This document shows positions 42,583-51,860 of a DNA stretch of 64,000 bases, piece after piece. Where the stretch lies: the NCBI RefSeq assembly GCF_947487605.1, contig NZ_CANKXK010000009.1:62001-126000 (forward strand), written 5' to 3'. Position 1 is the first letter of the stretch. Each line of letters starts with the position of its first letter. This stretch comes from an uncultured Algibacter sp. Lineage in GTDB: Bacteria; Bacteroidota; Bacteroidia; Flavobacteriales; Flavobacteriaceae. Position numbers and translations under genes: made by a program. The notes beneath the pieces are model-generated. The model ran no database searches and was not told the DNA's origin. It was given only the letters and a program-made list of their open reading frames with translations.

Positions 42583-44451
42583 ATGAAAAAAACGAATGTT
42601 TTTGGCATCCTATGTTTAGGATTCTCATTGGTTGGTTTTGCACAAAAGCAAAATGATTCAACAAAAGTAGAGCAACTTGAAGAAGTTGTTATTTCAGATT
42701 CACGATTCAAATTAAAACGTGAAAATTCTGGTAAAACAGTTATTAAAATTTCTCAACAGGAAATTGAAAGAAACCAAGGTAGGACGGTTTCAGAATTAAT
42801 TAATACTAAAAGTGGTATTGAGGTAAATGGAAGCAGAAGCGTTGCTGGACAGAATATCTCTAGCTTTGTAAGAGGTGGTAACAACAGGCAGGTTTTAGTA
42901 CTTATTGATGGTATTCAAATTAATGACCCTTCTTTAGTGTCTAATGAATTTGATTTAAGGTTAATAGATTTGAATACTATAGAATCTATTGAGATTATTA
43001 AAGGTGCTGCAAGTACACTTTATGGAAATGCCGCTGCTACAGCTGTAATAAACATAACAACTAAAAAATCGAGTAAGGATGAAATTTCTGGAAGTTTTTT
43101 AACCGTTGTTGGTACAAATCAAACTCAAGATGATTTAAACTATAATGGTTCTAGTTTTACAAACAATGTGTCTGTAAACGGAACTTTAAATAAGTTTACA
43201 TATTTGGCAAGTTTTGGTAATAGTTTTGTTGACGGGCTATCTGCAGCTAAGTCTGACAATGCAGAAAAAGATGCTTTTTCCAGATATAATACGAATTTGA
43301 AATTGAGTTATGAATTCTCAGATAGTTTTGAAATAACTGCTTATGCAAGTTTAGATAAGTTTAAAACAGATATTGATGGATTTCCTCCACCAACTTACAC
43401 TTTTGCAGATACTAATGATGAATATATTTCTAAACAAAAGCGGGTAGGTGTATCTCCTAAGTTTGAATATGAAAACGGAAGTTTTCAAATAAATGCGGCT
43501 TACACTAAGATTGATAGAGAAACTATTTCTGATTTTGGTTCAACTAATGAAGCAGATAGTTATGTAATTGATGCTTTTAATAAATATAATTTTAATGACC
43601 AGTTTTTTACTATTGTTGGTTTAAATTATGGGGATTATAAAAGTTTATTTACCGAAGAAGAAAGCTTTATAAATACAGATCCGTATTTAAATGTGGTTTA
43701 TGTATCAGGTTTTGGATTGAATATCAATGCTGGAGGTAGATTGAATAACCATAGCGAATATGGTTCTCATCTTGTTTATAATTTAAATCCGTCGTTTAGC
43801 ATTCCAGTAAAAAAAGGATATGCAAAAATATTTAGTTCTTATGCAACCTCTTTTATTGCACCAAACTTGTCTCAATTATTTGGTTTTTTTGGAGCAAATC
43901 CAGATTTAGAGCCTGAAGAGAATCAAACTATAGAAGGAGGGGTAGAGTATAATACGAAAAATGGATTTCGTTTAAGTGGTTTGTATTTTAATAGAAATGA
44001 GGAAAATACGATTGTTTATGGAAGTGCTTATGAAAATGCTACTACTGACGCTACAGTTCATGGTGTAGAAATTGAAGCTCAAGTTGATTTGATTAAAAAC
44101 GTATCAATTTCTGCAAATTATACGTTTACTGAAGTTAAAGATGGGGTGCGTTTGAGAGTCCCTAAACATAAAGCTAATGCTAGTTTGGGTTATGATTTTT
44201 GTAAAAACACTTTTGCGTCATTAAACTATCAGTTTGTTGGAAGTAGAACGGATACTAATTTTTCAACATTTGCAAACGAAGATTTAAGTGCTTATTCTTT
44301 AATTGATTTATATTTCAGTCATAAATTAATTAAGAGTAAAGTGAAGCTTTTCGCAAATATTTCTAATTTATTAAATGAAGATTATTTTGAAATCCTGGGA
44401 TATACCACAAAAGGAAGAAATGTGAGTTTAGGGTTGAATCTTAATTTGTAG
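42583..44451 (+). CDS. btuB: TonB-dependent outer-membrane receptor for cobalamin (BtuB-like)
   Basis: A 622-residue receptor with signal peptide (ends GFAQ), plug domain (EEVVISDSRFKLKRENSGKTVIKISQQEI, GIEVNGSRSVAGQNISSFVRGGNNRQVLVLIDG, IESIEIIKGAASTLYGNAAATAVINI) and a 22-stranded barrel ending GRNVSLGLNLNL. The size equals BtuB (about 600), and there is no N-terminal CarboxypepD_reg domain of the SusC type. Expression is under the cobalamin riboswitch just upstream. It brings B12 across the outer membrane for the ABC system encoded divergently. Confidence 0.92.
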   Translation: MKKTNVFGILCLGFSLVGFAQKQNDSTKVEQLEEVVISDSRFKLKRENSGKTVIKISQQEIERNQGRTVSELINTKSGIEVNGSRSVAGQNISSFVRGGNNRQVLVLIDGIQINDPSLVSNEFDLRLIDLNTIESIEIIKGAASTLYGNAAATAVINITTKKSSKDEISGSFLTVVGTNQTQDDLNYNGSSFTNNVSVNGTLNKFTYLASFGNSFVDGLSAAKSDNAEKDAFSRYNTNLKLSYEFSDSFEITAYASLDKFKTDIDGFPPPTYTFADTNDEYISKQKRVGVSPKFEYENGSFQINAAYTKIDRETISDFGSTNEADSYVIDAFNKYNFNDQFFTIVGLNYGDYKSLFTEEESFINTDPYLNVVYVSGFGLNINAGGRLNNHSEYGSHLVYNLNPSFSIPVKKGYAKIFSSYATSFIAPNLSQLFGFFGANPDLEPEENQTIEGGVEYNTKNGFRLSGLYFNRNEENTIVYGSAYENATTDATVHGVEIEAQVDLIKNVSISANYTFTEVKDGVRLRVPKHKANASLGYDFCKNTFASLNYQFVGSRTDTNFSTFANEDLSAYSLIDLYFSHKLIKSKVKLFANISNLLNEDYFEILGYTTKGRNVSLGLNLNL

Positions 44452-44456
44452 ATTTC

Positions 44457-44495
44457 AGACCTGTTAGGTTTTTAAAACCTGACAGGTCTTTTTAT
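44457..44495. terminator. Bidirectional terminator-like palindrome
   Basis: AGACCTG (44457-44463) pairs with CAGGTCT (44483-44489), and AGGTTTT pairs with AAAACCT inside, with a T run after. Convergent genes lie on both sides. Palindromes of this sequence are, as I remember, common in flavobacterial intergenic regions. Confidence 0.8.
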
Positions 44496-45217
44496 TTTGG
44501 GAGTAAATCGCAATACCAAACACCGTATTTTTCAGCACTTGTTTTACATACAGTATCATCATCTGTTTTAGGCGTATCATATTCTCGATACACTTTTTCT
44601 CCAATAGTAAAATCAATTGGGTTTTTAAATATAGGGCCATCAAAACAAAAGGTATGAAACTCACCGTTTTCGCCACAAGGGTCAACTTCCTTGGGTAAAT
44701 TATCTATAAATTTTTTGTCTATTATTGTTCCCACAAAGTCTTCATTAAAGTATTTAGAATTGGCGCATACAATAATCGTTTTAAAGCCTAAATCTAAAAA
44801 CTCATTTAAAAGTGCTTTGGTATTTCGTTTCCATAGTGGATATACAGAAGTCAAATTTTGTTTTGCTAATTGTTTGTCTCTATAGGCTCTTAAATCTTCA
44901 AGGAAAATATCTCCAAAAGCTGAATGTGTAAAATTATCAGATTTTAATCTTAAAACAACTTCGGTTATTTTTTGTTCATAAATAGCCATACTAGGCATTT
45001 CTGGAAGTTCTATTAAACTAGCAGGAATGTTAAGTGCATCAGTTTGAGCAATTAATAACTCTTTTCTTAAACCATGCATGGAAACACGATTGTAATGGGA
45101 ATTTATGGTTGTAATTAGTTCATCAACAGAATAGTTGTTATTCTGTAATAAATGATATAAGGCTAAAGCAGAATCTTTACCAGAACTCCAGTTGAAATAG
45201 GTTTTGTATTTATTCAA
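44492..45217 (-). CDS. PP-loop ATP pyrophosphatase (Dph6/COG2102-like)
   Basis: A 241-residue PP-loop ATPase. WSSGKDSALALYHL is the ATP-pyrophosphatase loop; later motifs (FGDIFLEDLRAYRD, CGENGEFHTFCFDGPIF) match the diphthine-ammonia-ligase (Dph6)/COG2102 family. Bacteria lack diphthamide, so the true substrate is unknown. The position next to a B12 receptor is suggestive. The start is a TTG at 45217 within TTGAATAA, overlapping the stop of the protease gene. A longer frame runs back into that gene with no homology to the family. Confidence 0.85.
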   Translation of the reverse strand: MNKYKTYFNWSSGKDSALALYHLLQNNNYSVDELITTINSHYNRVSMHGLRKELLIAQTDALNIPASLIELPEMPSMAIYEQKITEVVLRLKSDNFTHSAFGDIFLEDLRAYRDKQLAKQNLTSVYPLWKRNTKALLNEFLDLGFKTIIVCANSKYFNEDFVGTIIDKKFIDNLPKEVDPCGENGEFHTFCFDGPIFKNPIDFTIGEKVYREYDTPKTDDDTVCKTSAEKYGVWYCDLLPK

Positions 45218-46694
45218 TAATGAGTCTTTGTATAATGGCTTTAGGAAATTCTCTATCATCAATTAATTTACCTCCAGATAAACTAGCGTTTTCAAACGAA
45301 TCCAAAATGCCTAAGCTGTTGTTTTTGATTTTACTAGATTTTCCTGAACCTGTAATTTCTCCAATAGCCTCAGCTAAGAGAGGTTCATTTTCATCGCCTA
45401 AAATCCCAAGGTTTGTTCTAGTTTCGCTTAAAGGAGTATTAGGTTCAAGACCATTAAAAAAGTCTGTGTTATCATTTACATTAGAGAATTTAAATACTAA
45501 AGGTTGAAGTGCATAAGTATGATTTGGGTTAGCTCCTTGGCGTTTAAAATCTGGAGAGTCATAAATTGTAAACGACCCTTGATATTTACCTCTGGTATTT
45601 TGTCCAATTTGCACTACATCAATATAGGGCTCTAAAGCATTAATTACTAATTCACTTGCAGAAGCACTGTTGCGAGTTGTTAGGAAATAAACTTTAGTTA
45701 AATTAAGACTGTTTAAAGTTAAACCATCTTCATTATCAATAAATCGATCCAATAAAAACTCAGGGTCTTGATCTTCAAATAACGGTTGCAATTCACTGTT
45801 ATATAATCTTTTATTAAGTACTTCACCCGTAAATTGACCTGTAATTAAACTTGATAATAGTATTGCTTTAGTGTTAAAACCACCGCCATTATAGCGCAAG
45901 TCAACTACTAAGTCTGTAACTGAAGCACTTTTAAAAGAGCCAAATGCATCGTTTAATTCAGAAGAACTTCCATTAAATCCATTATACATGAGATAGCCAA
46001 TGGTTTTACCCCCAACATTTAATACTTTACTAACATGAATGGGGTTTTCTATAAATTCTTCTTTTACGAGAGTAATACTTTGATTCAAAGGTGTTACAAA
46101 ATCATCAGCTGTATCTGGCGTTCCGTTAGTATTATAAGTTCCTAAATCTAAGCTAAAACTATTTGCATTAAGTAAAGAGTAATTATTATCTATAGGCGAA
46201 TTATAAAATAATTCTGTTCCATTTACAGCATAAAAAATATCGCCTCGCTTTATACCTTTATCATCAGCATCACTTTCTGGAAAAACGTATAGAACAATCC
46301 CATATCTTACGGGGTCATTATCTGATCGACTAATAAAAGTGTATTGCATACCAGAAGTAAGCCCTCTAGCATTTAAAAAGTCATCATTTGCAAAATAGTC
46401 ATCTGTAATCCAACTAAATTGGTCTATTGTAGGCCTATTATATATTAAACTTTCAAATAATTCTTCCGGAGAGGAAAAACTATTTAAATAATCTGCATAT
46501 TCACCGTTATTAGAGAAACGATCGTTTGCAAGATTAGGACTATTATCTTTATATAGGTAAAAGGCATTCATACCTTTCCATACAAAATCGTTTATTTGGC
46601 TTGCAGTAATGGTATTATCATCATTGTCTTCAAAGCAACTTGTAAATAAAAAACAAGTAACAATCAAGACTAACAGTGCTTTATAATTTTTCAT
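45210..46694 (-). CDS. S41 family (C-terminal processing) peptidase lipoprotein
   Basis: A 494-residue lipoprotein protease (lipobox TSC after a hydrophobic N terminus). It has an N-terminal helical region, a PDZ-like domain (YVFPESDADDKGIKRGDIFYAVNG) and the S41 catalytic core: VVDLRYNGGG, the nucleophile region FLTTRNSASASELVINAL (catalytic Ser) and the general-base Lys in GQNTRGKYQGSF. It degrades or trims proteins in the periplasm. The ATG at 46694 begins the signal sequence. The downstream PP-loop gene overlaps its stop. Confidence 0.92.
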   Translation of the reverse strand: MKNYKALLVLIVTCFLFTSCFEDNDDNTITASQINDFVWKGMNAFYLYKDNSPNLANDRFSNNGEYADYLNSFSSPEELFESLIYNRPTIDQFSWITDDYFANDDFLNARGLTSGMQYTFISRSDNDPVRYGIVLYVFPESDADDKGIKRGDIFYAVNGTELFYNSPIDNNYSLLNANSFSLDLGTYNTNGTPDTADDFVTPLNQSITLVKEEFIENPIHVSKVLNVGGKTIGYLMYNGFNGSSSELNDAFGSFKSASVTDLVVDLRYNGGGFNTKAILLSSLITGQFTGEVLNKRLYNSELQPLFEDQDPEFLLDRFIDNEDGLTLNSLNLTKVYFLTTRNSASASELVINALEPYIDVVQIGQNTRGKYQGSFTIYDSPDFKRQGANPNHTYALQPLVFKFSNVNDNTDFFNGLEPNTPLSETRTNLGILGDENEPLLAEAIGEITGSGKSSKIKNNSLGILDSFENASLSGGKLIDDREFPKAIIQRLIIE

Positions 46695-46840
46695 AGCTTT
46701 TTCTATATAAAGTTTAGTCTTTAAAACCCTAAATTTACTTACAATATTGTGCAATTAAAAATTTTTGTAACAAAATACATAGTTGTTCGTCGTAATATCA
46801 AATAGCAATAACTAAGCTGTTTTATTAAACCAAACCAAAA

Positions 46841-47350
46841 ATGACTCAAAGCGAGTTTTTAAATATTGTAATGCCTTTTAAAGATAAGGTCTTTAGATTA
46901 GCAAAGCGCTTATTGGTTTCTACCGAAGAAGCTGAAGATGCGACGCAAGAGGTGCTGTTGAAATTATGGAATAACAAAGCTAAAATTGCAGAGTATAAAA
47001 ATGTAGAAGCATTTTCCATGACTATGACAAAGAATTTTTGTTTCGATAAACTTAAATCTAAACAGGCACAGAATTTGAAAATTGTACATAGCAATTATGA
47101 AGACAAACAAACGGCATTACAAAAACAAGTTGAATTAAATGATAGTGTAAGTTGGGTAGCTAAGATTATTGAAGACTTACCAGAGCAACAAAAATTAATA
47201 ATTCAATTAAGAGATATAGAAGAATACGATTATGATGAGATTGCAAAAATGCTAGATATGAATAATACAGCAGTTCGTGTAAACTTATCTAGAGCAAGAA
47301 AAACAATAAGAGAAAAATTAACTAATACACATAATTATGGTATTAAATAA
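46841..47350 (+). CDS. ECF-type RNA polymerase sigma factor
   Basis: A 169-residue sigma factor. Region 2 is [34 protein letters not shown] and [16 protein letters not shown]; region 4 is [48 protein letters not shown]. It leads a four-gene unit with an anti-sigma-like membrane protein and two DUF4252 proteins. The next gene begins 14 bases before its stop. It is separate from the other ECF trio at 11-13 kb. Confidence 0.93.
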   Translation: MTQSEFLNIVMPFKDKVFRLAKRLLVSTEEAEDATQEVLLKLWNNKAKIAEYKNVEAFSMTMTKNFCFDKLKSKQAQNLKIVHSNYEDKQTALQKQVELNDSVSWVAKIIEDLPEQQKLIIQLRDIEEYDYDEIAKMLDMNNTAVRVNLSRARKTIREKLTNTHNYGIK

Positions 47351-47813
47351 TATAGAAAAATTACTAAAAAAGTACGAAAACGGCGAAACAACTATTAAAG
47401 AAGAGCAAGTGTTGAAAAACTATTTTTCCAGCGACACTGTAGCACCTCATTTAGAAATGTACAAACCTATGTTCGACTATTTTTTGGTAAACCAACAAGA
47501 ACAATTTACTAAAGACATTCCGTTAAACACTAAACGTATTTTTAATTACAAATGGATTTCTGTCGCTGCAGTAGCGGTTTTAATGTTGGGGTTTTATTTT
47601 AGTAATTCATTTAATAGTGATCTAGGCACTTATAGTGAATCTGAAAAAGAACTAGCTTATAATGAAGTTGTAAAATCTTTAGAAATGATTTCTAGTCATT
47701 TCAATAAAGGAACTTCAACTGTAGGATATTTAAATGAAGTTAATAAAGGAACTTCGGCTTTAGGATATCTAAACGAAATAGATAATACAACAAGTATAAT
47801 TTTTAAGAACTAA
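47337..47813 (+). CDS. Putative anti-sigma factor, with a duplicated C-terminal motif
   Basis: A 158-residue protein. The N-terminal about 65 residues are soluble ([27 protein letters not shown]...[12 protein letters not shown]) and one transmembrane helix spans about 74-90. The N-terminal pattern is shared by anti-sigma-like proteins beside ECF factors in flavobacteria. Near the end the motif [12 protein letters not shown] is followed by [11 protein letters not shown], a tandem duplication of about 36 bases visible in the DNA. The overlap with the sigma gene indicates translational coupling. Confidence 0.8.
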   Translation: MVLNNIEKLLKKYENGETTIKEEQVLKNYFSSDTVAPHLEMYKPMFDYFLVNQQEQFTKDIPLNTKRIFNYKWISVAAVAVLMLGFYFSNSFNSDLGTYSESEKELAYNEVVKSLEMISSHFNKGTSTVGYLNEVNKGTSALGYLNEIDNTTSIIFKN

Positions 47814-47832
47814 TTAAATCAAAAATCAAAAA

Positions 47833-48429
47833 ATGAAAACTTTAAATAATTTAAAAACAAGAACAATGAAAAATAGATTAATAGTTTTGGTAATGGCAAT
47901 TATGTTATTGCCAATAACAGGAATGGCTCAAAAAAGTGTTTTTGAGAAGTATAGCGATAGTCCAGATGTTACATATGTAAATATTAAGCCTAAAATGTTT
48001 CAAATGCTAGCAAAAATGGGTGTTAATATAGACGATCCAGAAGCTAAATCATATATGGAAATGGTTAAAAGTATTACTAGCTTTAAAACCATAGTAACAG
48101 ATAATAAAGGTATTTCTTCAGACATTTCTAAATGGGTAAAATCGCGTTCTAGCTCTTTAGAGGAATTAATGGAAGTAAAAGATGACGGTACAGAAGTTAA
48201 GTTTTATGTACAAGAAGGAAAAGATGCAGATCATGTAAAGGAACTTTTAATCTTTGTTAGTGGAATAGATAAAGCTATGAAAGGAAAAGGTGTTGAAATT
48301 AATGGTGAAAATCGTAGCATAGAAACCGTAGTAGTTTCACTTACAGGAAATATTAATTTGAACGAAATTTCTAAACTTACCGATAAAATGAATATTCCAG
48401 GAGGTAAGCATTTAGATAAAAAGGAATAA
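47833..48429 (+). CDS. DUF4252 secreted protein
   Basis: A 198-residue exported protein with signal peptide (up to GMAQ). The start YVNIKPKMFQMLAKMG and later EVKFYVQEGKDADHVKELLIFVSGIDK and the TVVVSLTGNINLNEISKLTDKMNIPGG end are typical for DUF4252, a Bacteroidota family found in ECF-sigma operons. The start may instead be the second Met at 47866. A second DUF4252 gene follows after 90 bases. Confidence 0.85.
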   Translation: MKTLNNLKTRTMKNRLIVLVMAIMLLPITGMAQKSVFEKYSDSPDVTYVNIKPKMFQMLAKMGVNIDDPEAKSYMEMVKSITSFKTIVTDNKGISSDISKWVKSRSSSLEELMEVKDDGTEVKFYVQEGKDADHVKELLIFVSGIDKAMKGKGVEINGENRSIETVVVSLTGNINLNEISKLTDKMNIPGGKHLDKKE

Positions 48430-48458
48430 TAACAATCAATCTTAAAATGAACAGTTGT

Positions 48459-48490
48459 GATATGCTGATAAGTAATTTCATCAGCATATC
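48459..48490 (+). other. Intergenic hairpin between the two DUF4252 genes
   Basis: GATATGCTGAT (48459-48469) and its complement ATCAGCATATC (48480-48490) form an 11-bp stem with a 10-base loop. There is no T run, so it is not a terminator; it may set mRNA stability or the ratio of the two proteins. Confidence 0.6.
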
Positions 48491-48519
48491 GTAATTGTCA
48501 ATCAAAAAACAATCAACCA

Positions 48520-49062
48520 ATGAAACAAATATTCAACTATATAGCTTCTATACTTTTAATAGCTACTATTTTTACTAGTTGTAACAATGGTCCAACTTTA
48601 CAACGTTATTTTGTAGATAGCCAAGAATCTGCCAATTTTATTTCGCAGGATGTACCACTATCAATGGTTAAAATTGATGCTAGTGCATTTACCGAAGATC
48701 AAAAGGAAGCTTATAATTCAGTAAAGCGATTAAACTTTTTGGGTTATAGAGCAAATGAAAATAATGGAGCAACACTACAAAGTGAAATTGAAAAAGTAAA
48801 AACTATTTTAAGTGATGACAAATACAACGACTTAATGGAGTTTAGCGATAAAGGAAATAAAATTGTTGTGAAATATATTGGAGATGATGATGAAGCAGAT
48901 GAGGTAATAATCTTTGGAAGTGCTAAAGAATTAGGTTTTGGTGTTGTACGCGTTTTAGGAAACAATATGAGTCCAGATAAAATGGTGACTTTGGTTTCAG
49001 CTTTAAAAGATGCGAATGTAGATGAATCTAATGTTCAGGATATTATGAATTTTTTTAAATAA
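48520..49062 (+). CDS. DUF4252 lipoprotein
   Basis: A 180-residue lipoprotein (lipobox FTSC). The mature part begins GPTLQRYFVDSQESANFISQDVPLSMVKID and contains NKIVVKYIGDDDEADEVIIFGSAKELGFGVVRVLG and MVTLVSALKDANVDESNVQDIMNFF. This matches DUF4252; it is a diverged paralogue of the preceding gene with a lipid anchor instead of a soluble signal peptide. It ends the ECF-sigma operon. Confidence 0.88.
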   Translation: MKQIFNYIASILLIATIFTSCNNGPTLQRYFVDSQESANFISQDVPLSMVKIDASAFTEDQKEAYNSVKRLNFLGYRANENNGATLQSEIEKVKTILSDDKYNDLMEFSDKGNKIVVKYIGDDDEADEVIIFGSAKELGFGVVRVLGNNMSPDKMVTLVSALKDANVDESNVQDIMNFFK

Positions 49063-49083
49063 ATTATAGTATTAATGTTAATG

Positions 49084-49117
49084 AAAAAAGGGTTGCTAAT
49101 TAGCAACCCTTTTTTTT
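49084..49117. terminator. Bidirectional rho-independent terminator
   Basis: A perfect 16-bp inverted repeat, AAAAAAGGGTTGCTAA and its complement, at 49084-49115, between convergent genes. Confidence 0.92.
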
Positions 49118-49307
49118 ATTCTTGATCTTTAGGAGTATCCTCTTTTTCTTGACCTTGGACATAAAGTAAATTACCTATTATAACAAGAAAAACAATTGTA
49201 AGAACCGTTAAAACAACAAAATTATCTAGAATGTTTAGTATTCCAGTTACAAAAATACCTGCCGTAAGAACGCCACAAAGTATTAATGATTGTTTATCGC
49301 TTAACAT
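49116..49307 (-). CDS. Small two-helix membrane protein downstream of purB
   Basis: A 63-residue protein with two transmembrane segments (about 8-25 and 29-49) and an acidic tail (GQEKEDTPKDQE). It begins one base after the purB stop and ends at a terminator, so it is likely a real gene co-transcribed with purB. No family is recognised. Confidence 0.65.
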   Translation of the reverse strand: MLSDKQSLILCGVLTAGIFVTGILNILDNFVVLTVLTIVFLVIIGNLLYVQGQEKEDTPKDQE

Positions 49308-49308
49308 A

Positions 49309-50652
49309 TTATATTCCTGTATAGTTGCTAGGAGAAATAGCTTTTAATTCTAATTTTATTGTATCAGAGACATCCAAAGTATCTATAAAATTAGAAATAG
49401 AAATCTGATTTATTTTTTCGTTCGTTCTTGTTAACCCTTTTAAAGCTTCATATGGATTTGGATAGCCTTCTCTACGCAATATTGTTTGTATAGCTTCTGC
49501 AACAACCGCCCAATTATTTTCTAAATCTTCAGCAAATTTACTTTCGTTTAGTAATAGTTTGCCAAGTCCTTTTAAGGTGGATTTAAAACCAATTAGTGTA
49601 TGTCCAAAAGGGACGCCAACATTTCGTAATACCGTGCTATCGGTTAAATCTCTTTGTAGTCTAGAAATAGGTAATTTCGCAGATAAGTGTTCGAAAATAG
49701 CGTTTGCAATACCTAAATTGCCTTCAGAATTTTCAAAGTCAATGGGGTTCACTTTATGTGGCATTGCAGAACTTCCAACCTCACCAGCTTTAATTTTTTG
49801 TTTGAAATAATCCATTGAGACATAGGTCCAAATATCTCTATTTAAATCAATTATAATGGTATTAATTCGCTTCAAAGTATCAAACAAAGCTGCCATGTGG
49901 TCATAATGCTCGATTTGTGTGGTTGGAAACGAATGTTGTAAACCTAATTTTTCTTGTACAAAACTGCCACCAAAAGCTTTCCAGTCAATATTTGGGTACG
50001 CTACATGATGTGCATTAAAATTACCAGTTGCACCGCCAAACTTTGCAGCACTAGGTATATCGTTTAATAAATTAAATTGTTCTTCAAGACGCACTACAAA
50101 AACTTCAATTTCTTTTCCAAGTCGGGTAGGAGATGCTGGTTGCCCATGTGTTCTAGCTAACATAGAAATAGCTGCCCAGTCTTTAGATAAGGCCTTTAGT
50201 TTTTCTAAAACTATAAAATATTCAGGAACATAAATAGCGTTCATAGCTTCCTTAATACTTAAAGGAATAGCTGTATTGTTAATGTCTTGAGAGGTCAATC
50301 CAAAATGGATAAACTCTTTGTATTGGGATAAGCCTAAGGCATCAAATTTTTCTTTTATAAAATATTCAACCGCTTTAACATCATGATTGGTGACACTTTC
50401 AATTTTTTTAATAGCTAAAGCATCATCAGAAGAAAACGTTTGATATATCTTTCTTAAGGCATCAAAATGTGAACTGTTAACAGACTTAAGCTGAGGTAAA
50501 GGAACTTCGCAAAGCGCAATAAAATATTCTATTTCAACTAAAACACGATATTTTATTAAGGCTTCTTCAGAAAAATATGGAGCTAGTTCATTGACTTTAC
50601 TTCTGTAACGTCCATCTATTGGAGAGATGGCATTTAAGGCGGATAACGACAT
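49309..50652 (-). CDS. purB: Adenylosuccinate lyase
   Basis: A 447-residue lyase acting twice in purine synthesis (SAICAR to AICAR, adenylosuccinate to AMP). Motifs: MLARTHGQPASPTRLGKEI (His region), GSSAMPHKVNPIDFENSEGN (fumarase/aspartase signature) and FGLTSQDINNT. Length and the C-terminal SPSNYTG tail are normal. A -7 box TATCTTTG lies on the minus strand at 50685-50678. It is followed by a small membrane protein gene one base away. Confidence 0.97.
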   Translation of the reverse strand: MSLSALNAISPIDGRYRSKVNELAPYFSEEALIKYRVLVEIEYFIALCEVPLPQLKSVNSSHFDALRKIYQTFSSDDALAIKKIESVTNHDVKAVEYFIKEKFDALGLSQYKEFIHFGLTSQDINNTAIPLSIKEAMNAIYVPEYFIVLEKLKALSKDWAAISMLARTHGQPASPTRLGKEIEVFVVRLEEQFNLLNDIPSAAKFGGATGNFNAHHVAYPNIDWKAFGGSFVQEKLGLQHSFPTTQIEHYDHMAALFDTLKRINTIIIDLNRDIWTYVSMDYFKQKIKAGEVGSSAMPHKVNPIDFENSEGNLGIANAIFEHLSAKLPISRLQRDLTDSTVLRNVGVPFGHTLIGFKSTLKGLGKLLLNESKFAEDLENNWAVVAEAIQTILRREGYPNPYEALKGLTRTNEKINQISISNFIDTLDVSDTIKLELKAISPSNYTGI

Positions 50653-50723
50653 AATTTTGTTTGATTTTTTGAAGTTGCAAAGATAGAAAAGAAAGTTTGA
50701 AGCACGAAGTTAGATGACCGAAG

Positions 50724-51290
50724 TTATTGCTTTTTAATCTTTTTTAAAATATGTCTAGCTCTTGCCTTAAATCCAGAACTTTGTATTTGGAAATCCCTTT
50801 CTAATATTAAAACTAATTCTGGATGAACCCAATCGTATTCTTTACCTAATAAAAACAGGGCGTTCATGGAGTAAGCTTTAGGAGCTATTTTCTCGTCATT
50901 TATCATAAAATCGAAACAGGTTTCTATAATGCGTTCTCTATGTGTTTCGGTTAATACGTTTTTAATGTTGTTGTTTGTTTTAGATGTGTAAGATTTGGCG
51001 AGAAACTCACATATTTTTGCTATTGGCCGAACGGCAGAATCCATATGAACGCGTTTCATGTTTTTAGTAAACATATTTAAATATGGGATTATAATTTCTA
51101 TATCATTATTACACATAAATTCAAAAACCCAAGCAGCACGTGGCGATATTTTATCGTCTACCATAAAAAGAATGTCTAACAGCTTCGGAATTAAATCTGG
51201 ATTATCCGTTACTAAATTTGCATAATACAAACGTTTTTCACGAGAATGGTTTACATAATTTAATTCGTTATAAAGTTCTGCTGTAGTCAA
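50724..51290 (-). CDS. HEAT-like repeat protein of unknown function
   Basis: A 188-residue helical protein, from a TTG start at 51290 (no ATG is in frame; the longer frame runs antisense through the next gene and has no homologue-like content). Helix pairs such as IPKLLDILFMVDDKISPRAAWVFEFMCN and VHMDSAVRPIAKICEFLAKS resemble HEAT/ARM repeats. Homologues in flavobacteria are often labelled 'adenylosuccinate lyase' because of their position beside purB; nothing in the sequence supports that name. It is divergent from the heme-binding gene. Confidence 0.75.
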   Translation of the reverse strand: MTTAELYNELNYVNHSREKRLYYANLVTDNPDLIPKLLDILFMVDDKISPRAAWVFEFMCNNDIEIIIPYLNMFTKNMKRVHMDSAVRPIAKICEFLAKSYTSKTNNNIKNVLTETHRERIIETCFDFMINDEKIAPKAYSMNALFLLGKEYDWVHPELVLILERDFQIQSSGFKARARHILKKIKKQ

Positions 51291-51327
51291 ATCGATTTCA
51301 TTATTTTTATAGAATAAAAGTATTAAA

Positions 51328-51801
51328 ATGAAGATTATAAAAAAAGTGCTGTTGCTTTTGTTAGTTGTTTTTGTTGTAGCACAGTTTTTCCGACCAGAAA
51401 AATATTCAGGAGATATTAGTTCCATTGAACCTTTTCTAGCAGAAACCAATCCTCCAGAGAGTGTAAAACTCATATTAAAAGAAAATTGTTTCGATTGCCA
51501 TAGCGATGTAACTCGATATCCTTGGTATAACAATATAACTCCTGTAAACTATTGGTTAAAAGGGCATATAGATGTAGGAAAGCATCATTTTAATGTCTCG
51601 AATTGGATAGGTAATTCTACGAAGCGAAAAGACCATAAATTTGAAGAACTTATAGAAATGGTTGAAGCTAAAGAAATGCCATTAAAATCTTATACTTGGG
51701 TGCATACCGAAGCTAAACTTTCCAATGAGCAAATACAAATGGTTGTTGATTGGGCAAAATTAGTGCGTTTAAAATATGGGCTGGAATCTTTGCCACAGTA
51801 A
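51328..51801 (+). CDS. Heme-binding domain protein (Haem_bd, CxxCH)
   Basis: A 157-residue protein with an N-terminal signal anchor (about 4-20). The core NCFDCHSD supplies one c-type heme site, followed by YPWYNNITPVNYWLKGHIDVGKHHFNVSNWIG and KEMPLKSYTWVHTEAKLSNEQ. This is the 'haem-binding domain' family common in Bacteroidota. It is periplasmic; redox or heme transport is possible. The next plus-strand gene follows after 59 bases. Confidence 0.88.
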   Translation: MKIIKKVLLLLLVVFVVAQFFRPEKYSGDISSIEPFLAETNPPESVKLILKENCFDCHSDVTRYPWYNNITPVNYWLKGHIDVGKHHFNVSNWIGNSTKRKDHKFEELIEMVEAKEMPLKSYTWVHTEAKLSNEQIQMVVDWAKLVRLKYGLESLPQ

Positions 51802-51860
51802 GCAGTAATTTAGAGCACAAGAGAGAAATTGCATAATATTAATTAAACATTTGTGAATTC

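Noticed and set aside
42402-42710. Minus-strand open frame across the riboswitch
   Set aside because: It is antisense to the B12 box and the signal peptide of the receptor.
44464-44685. Minus-strand open frame overlapping the PP-loop gene in another frame
   Set aside because: The PP-loop gene has clear motifs in its own frame; this one has none.
51291-51533. N-terminal extension of the HEAT-like protein
   Set aside because: It is antisense to the start of the heme-binding gene, whose signal anchor and CxxCH are clear.
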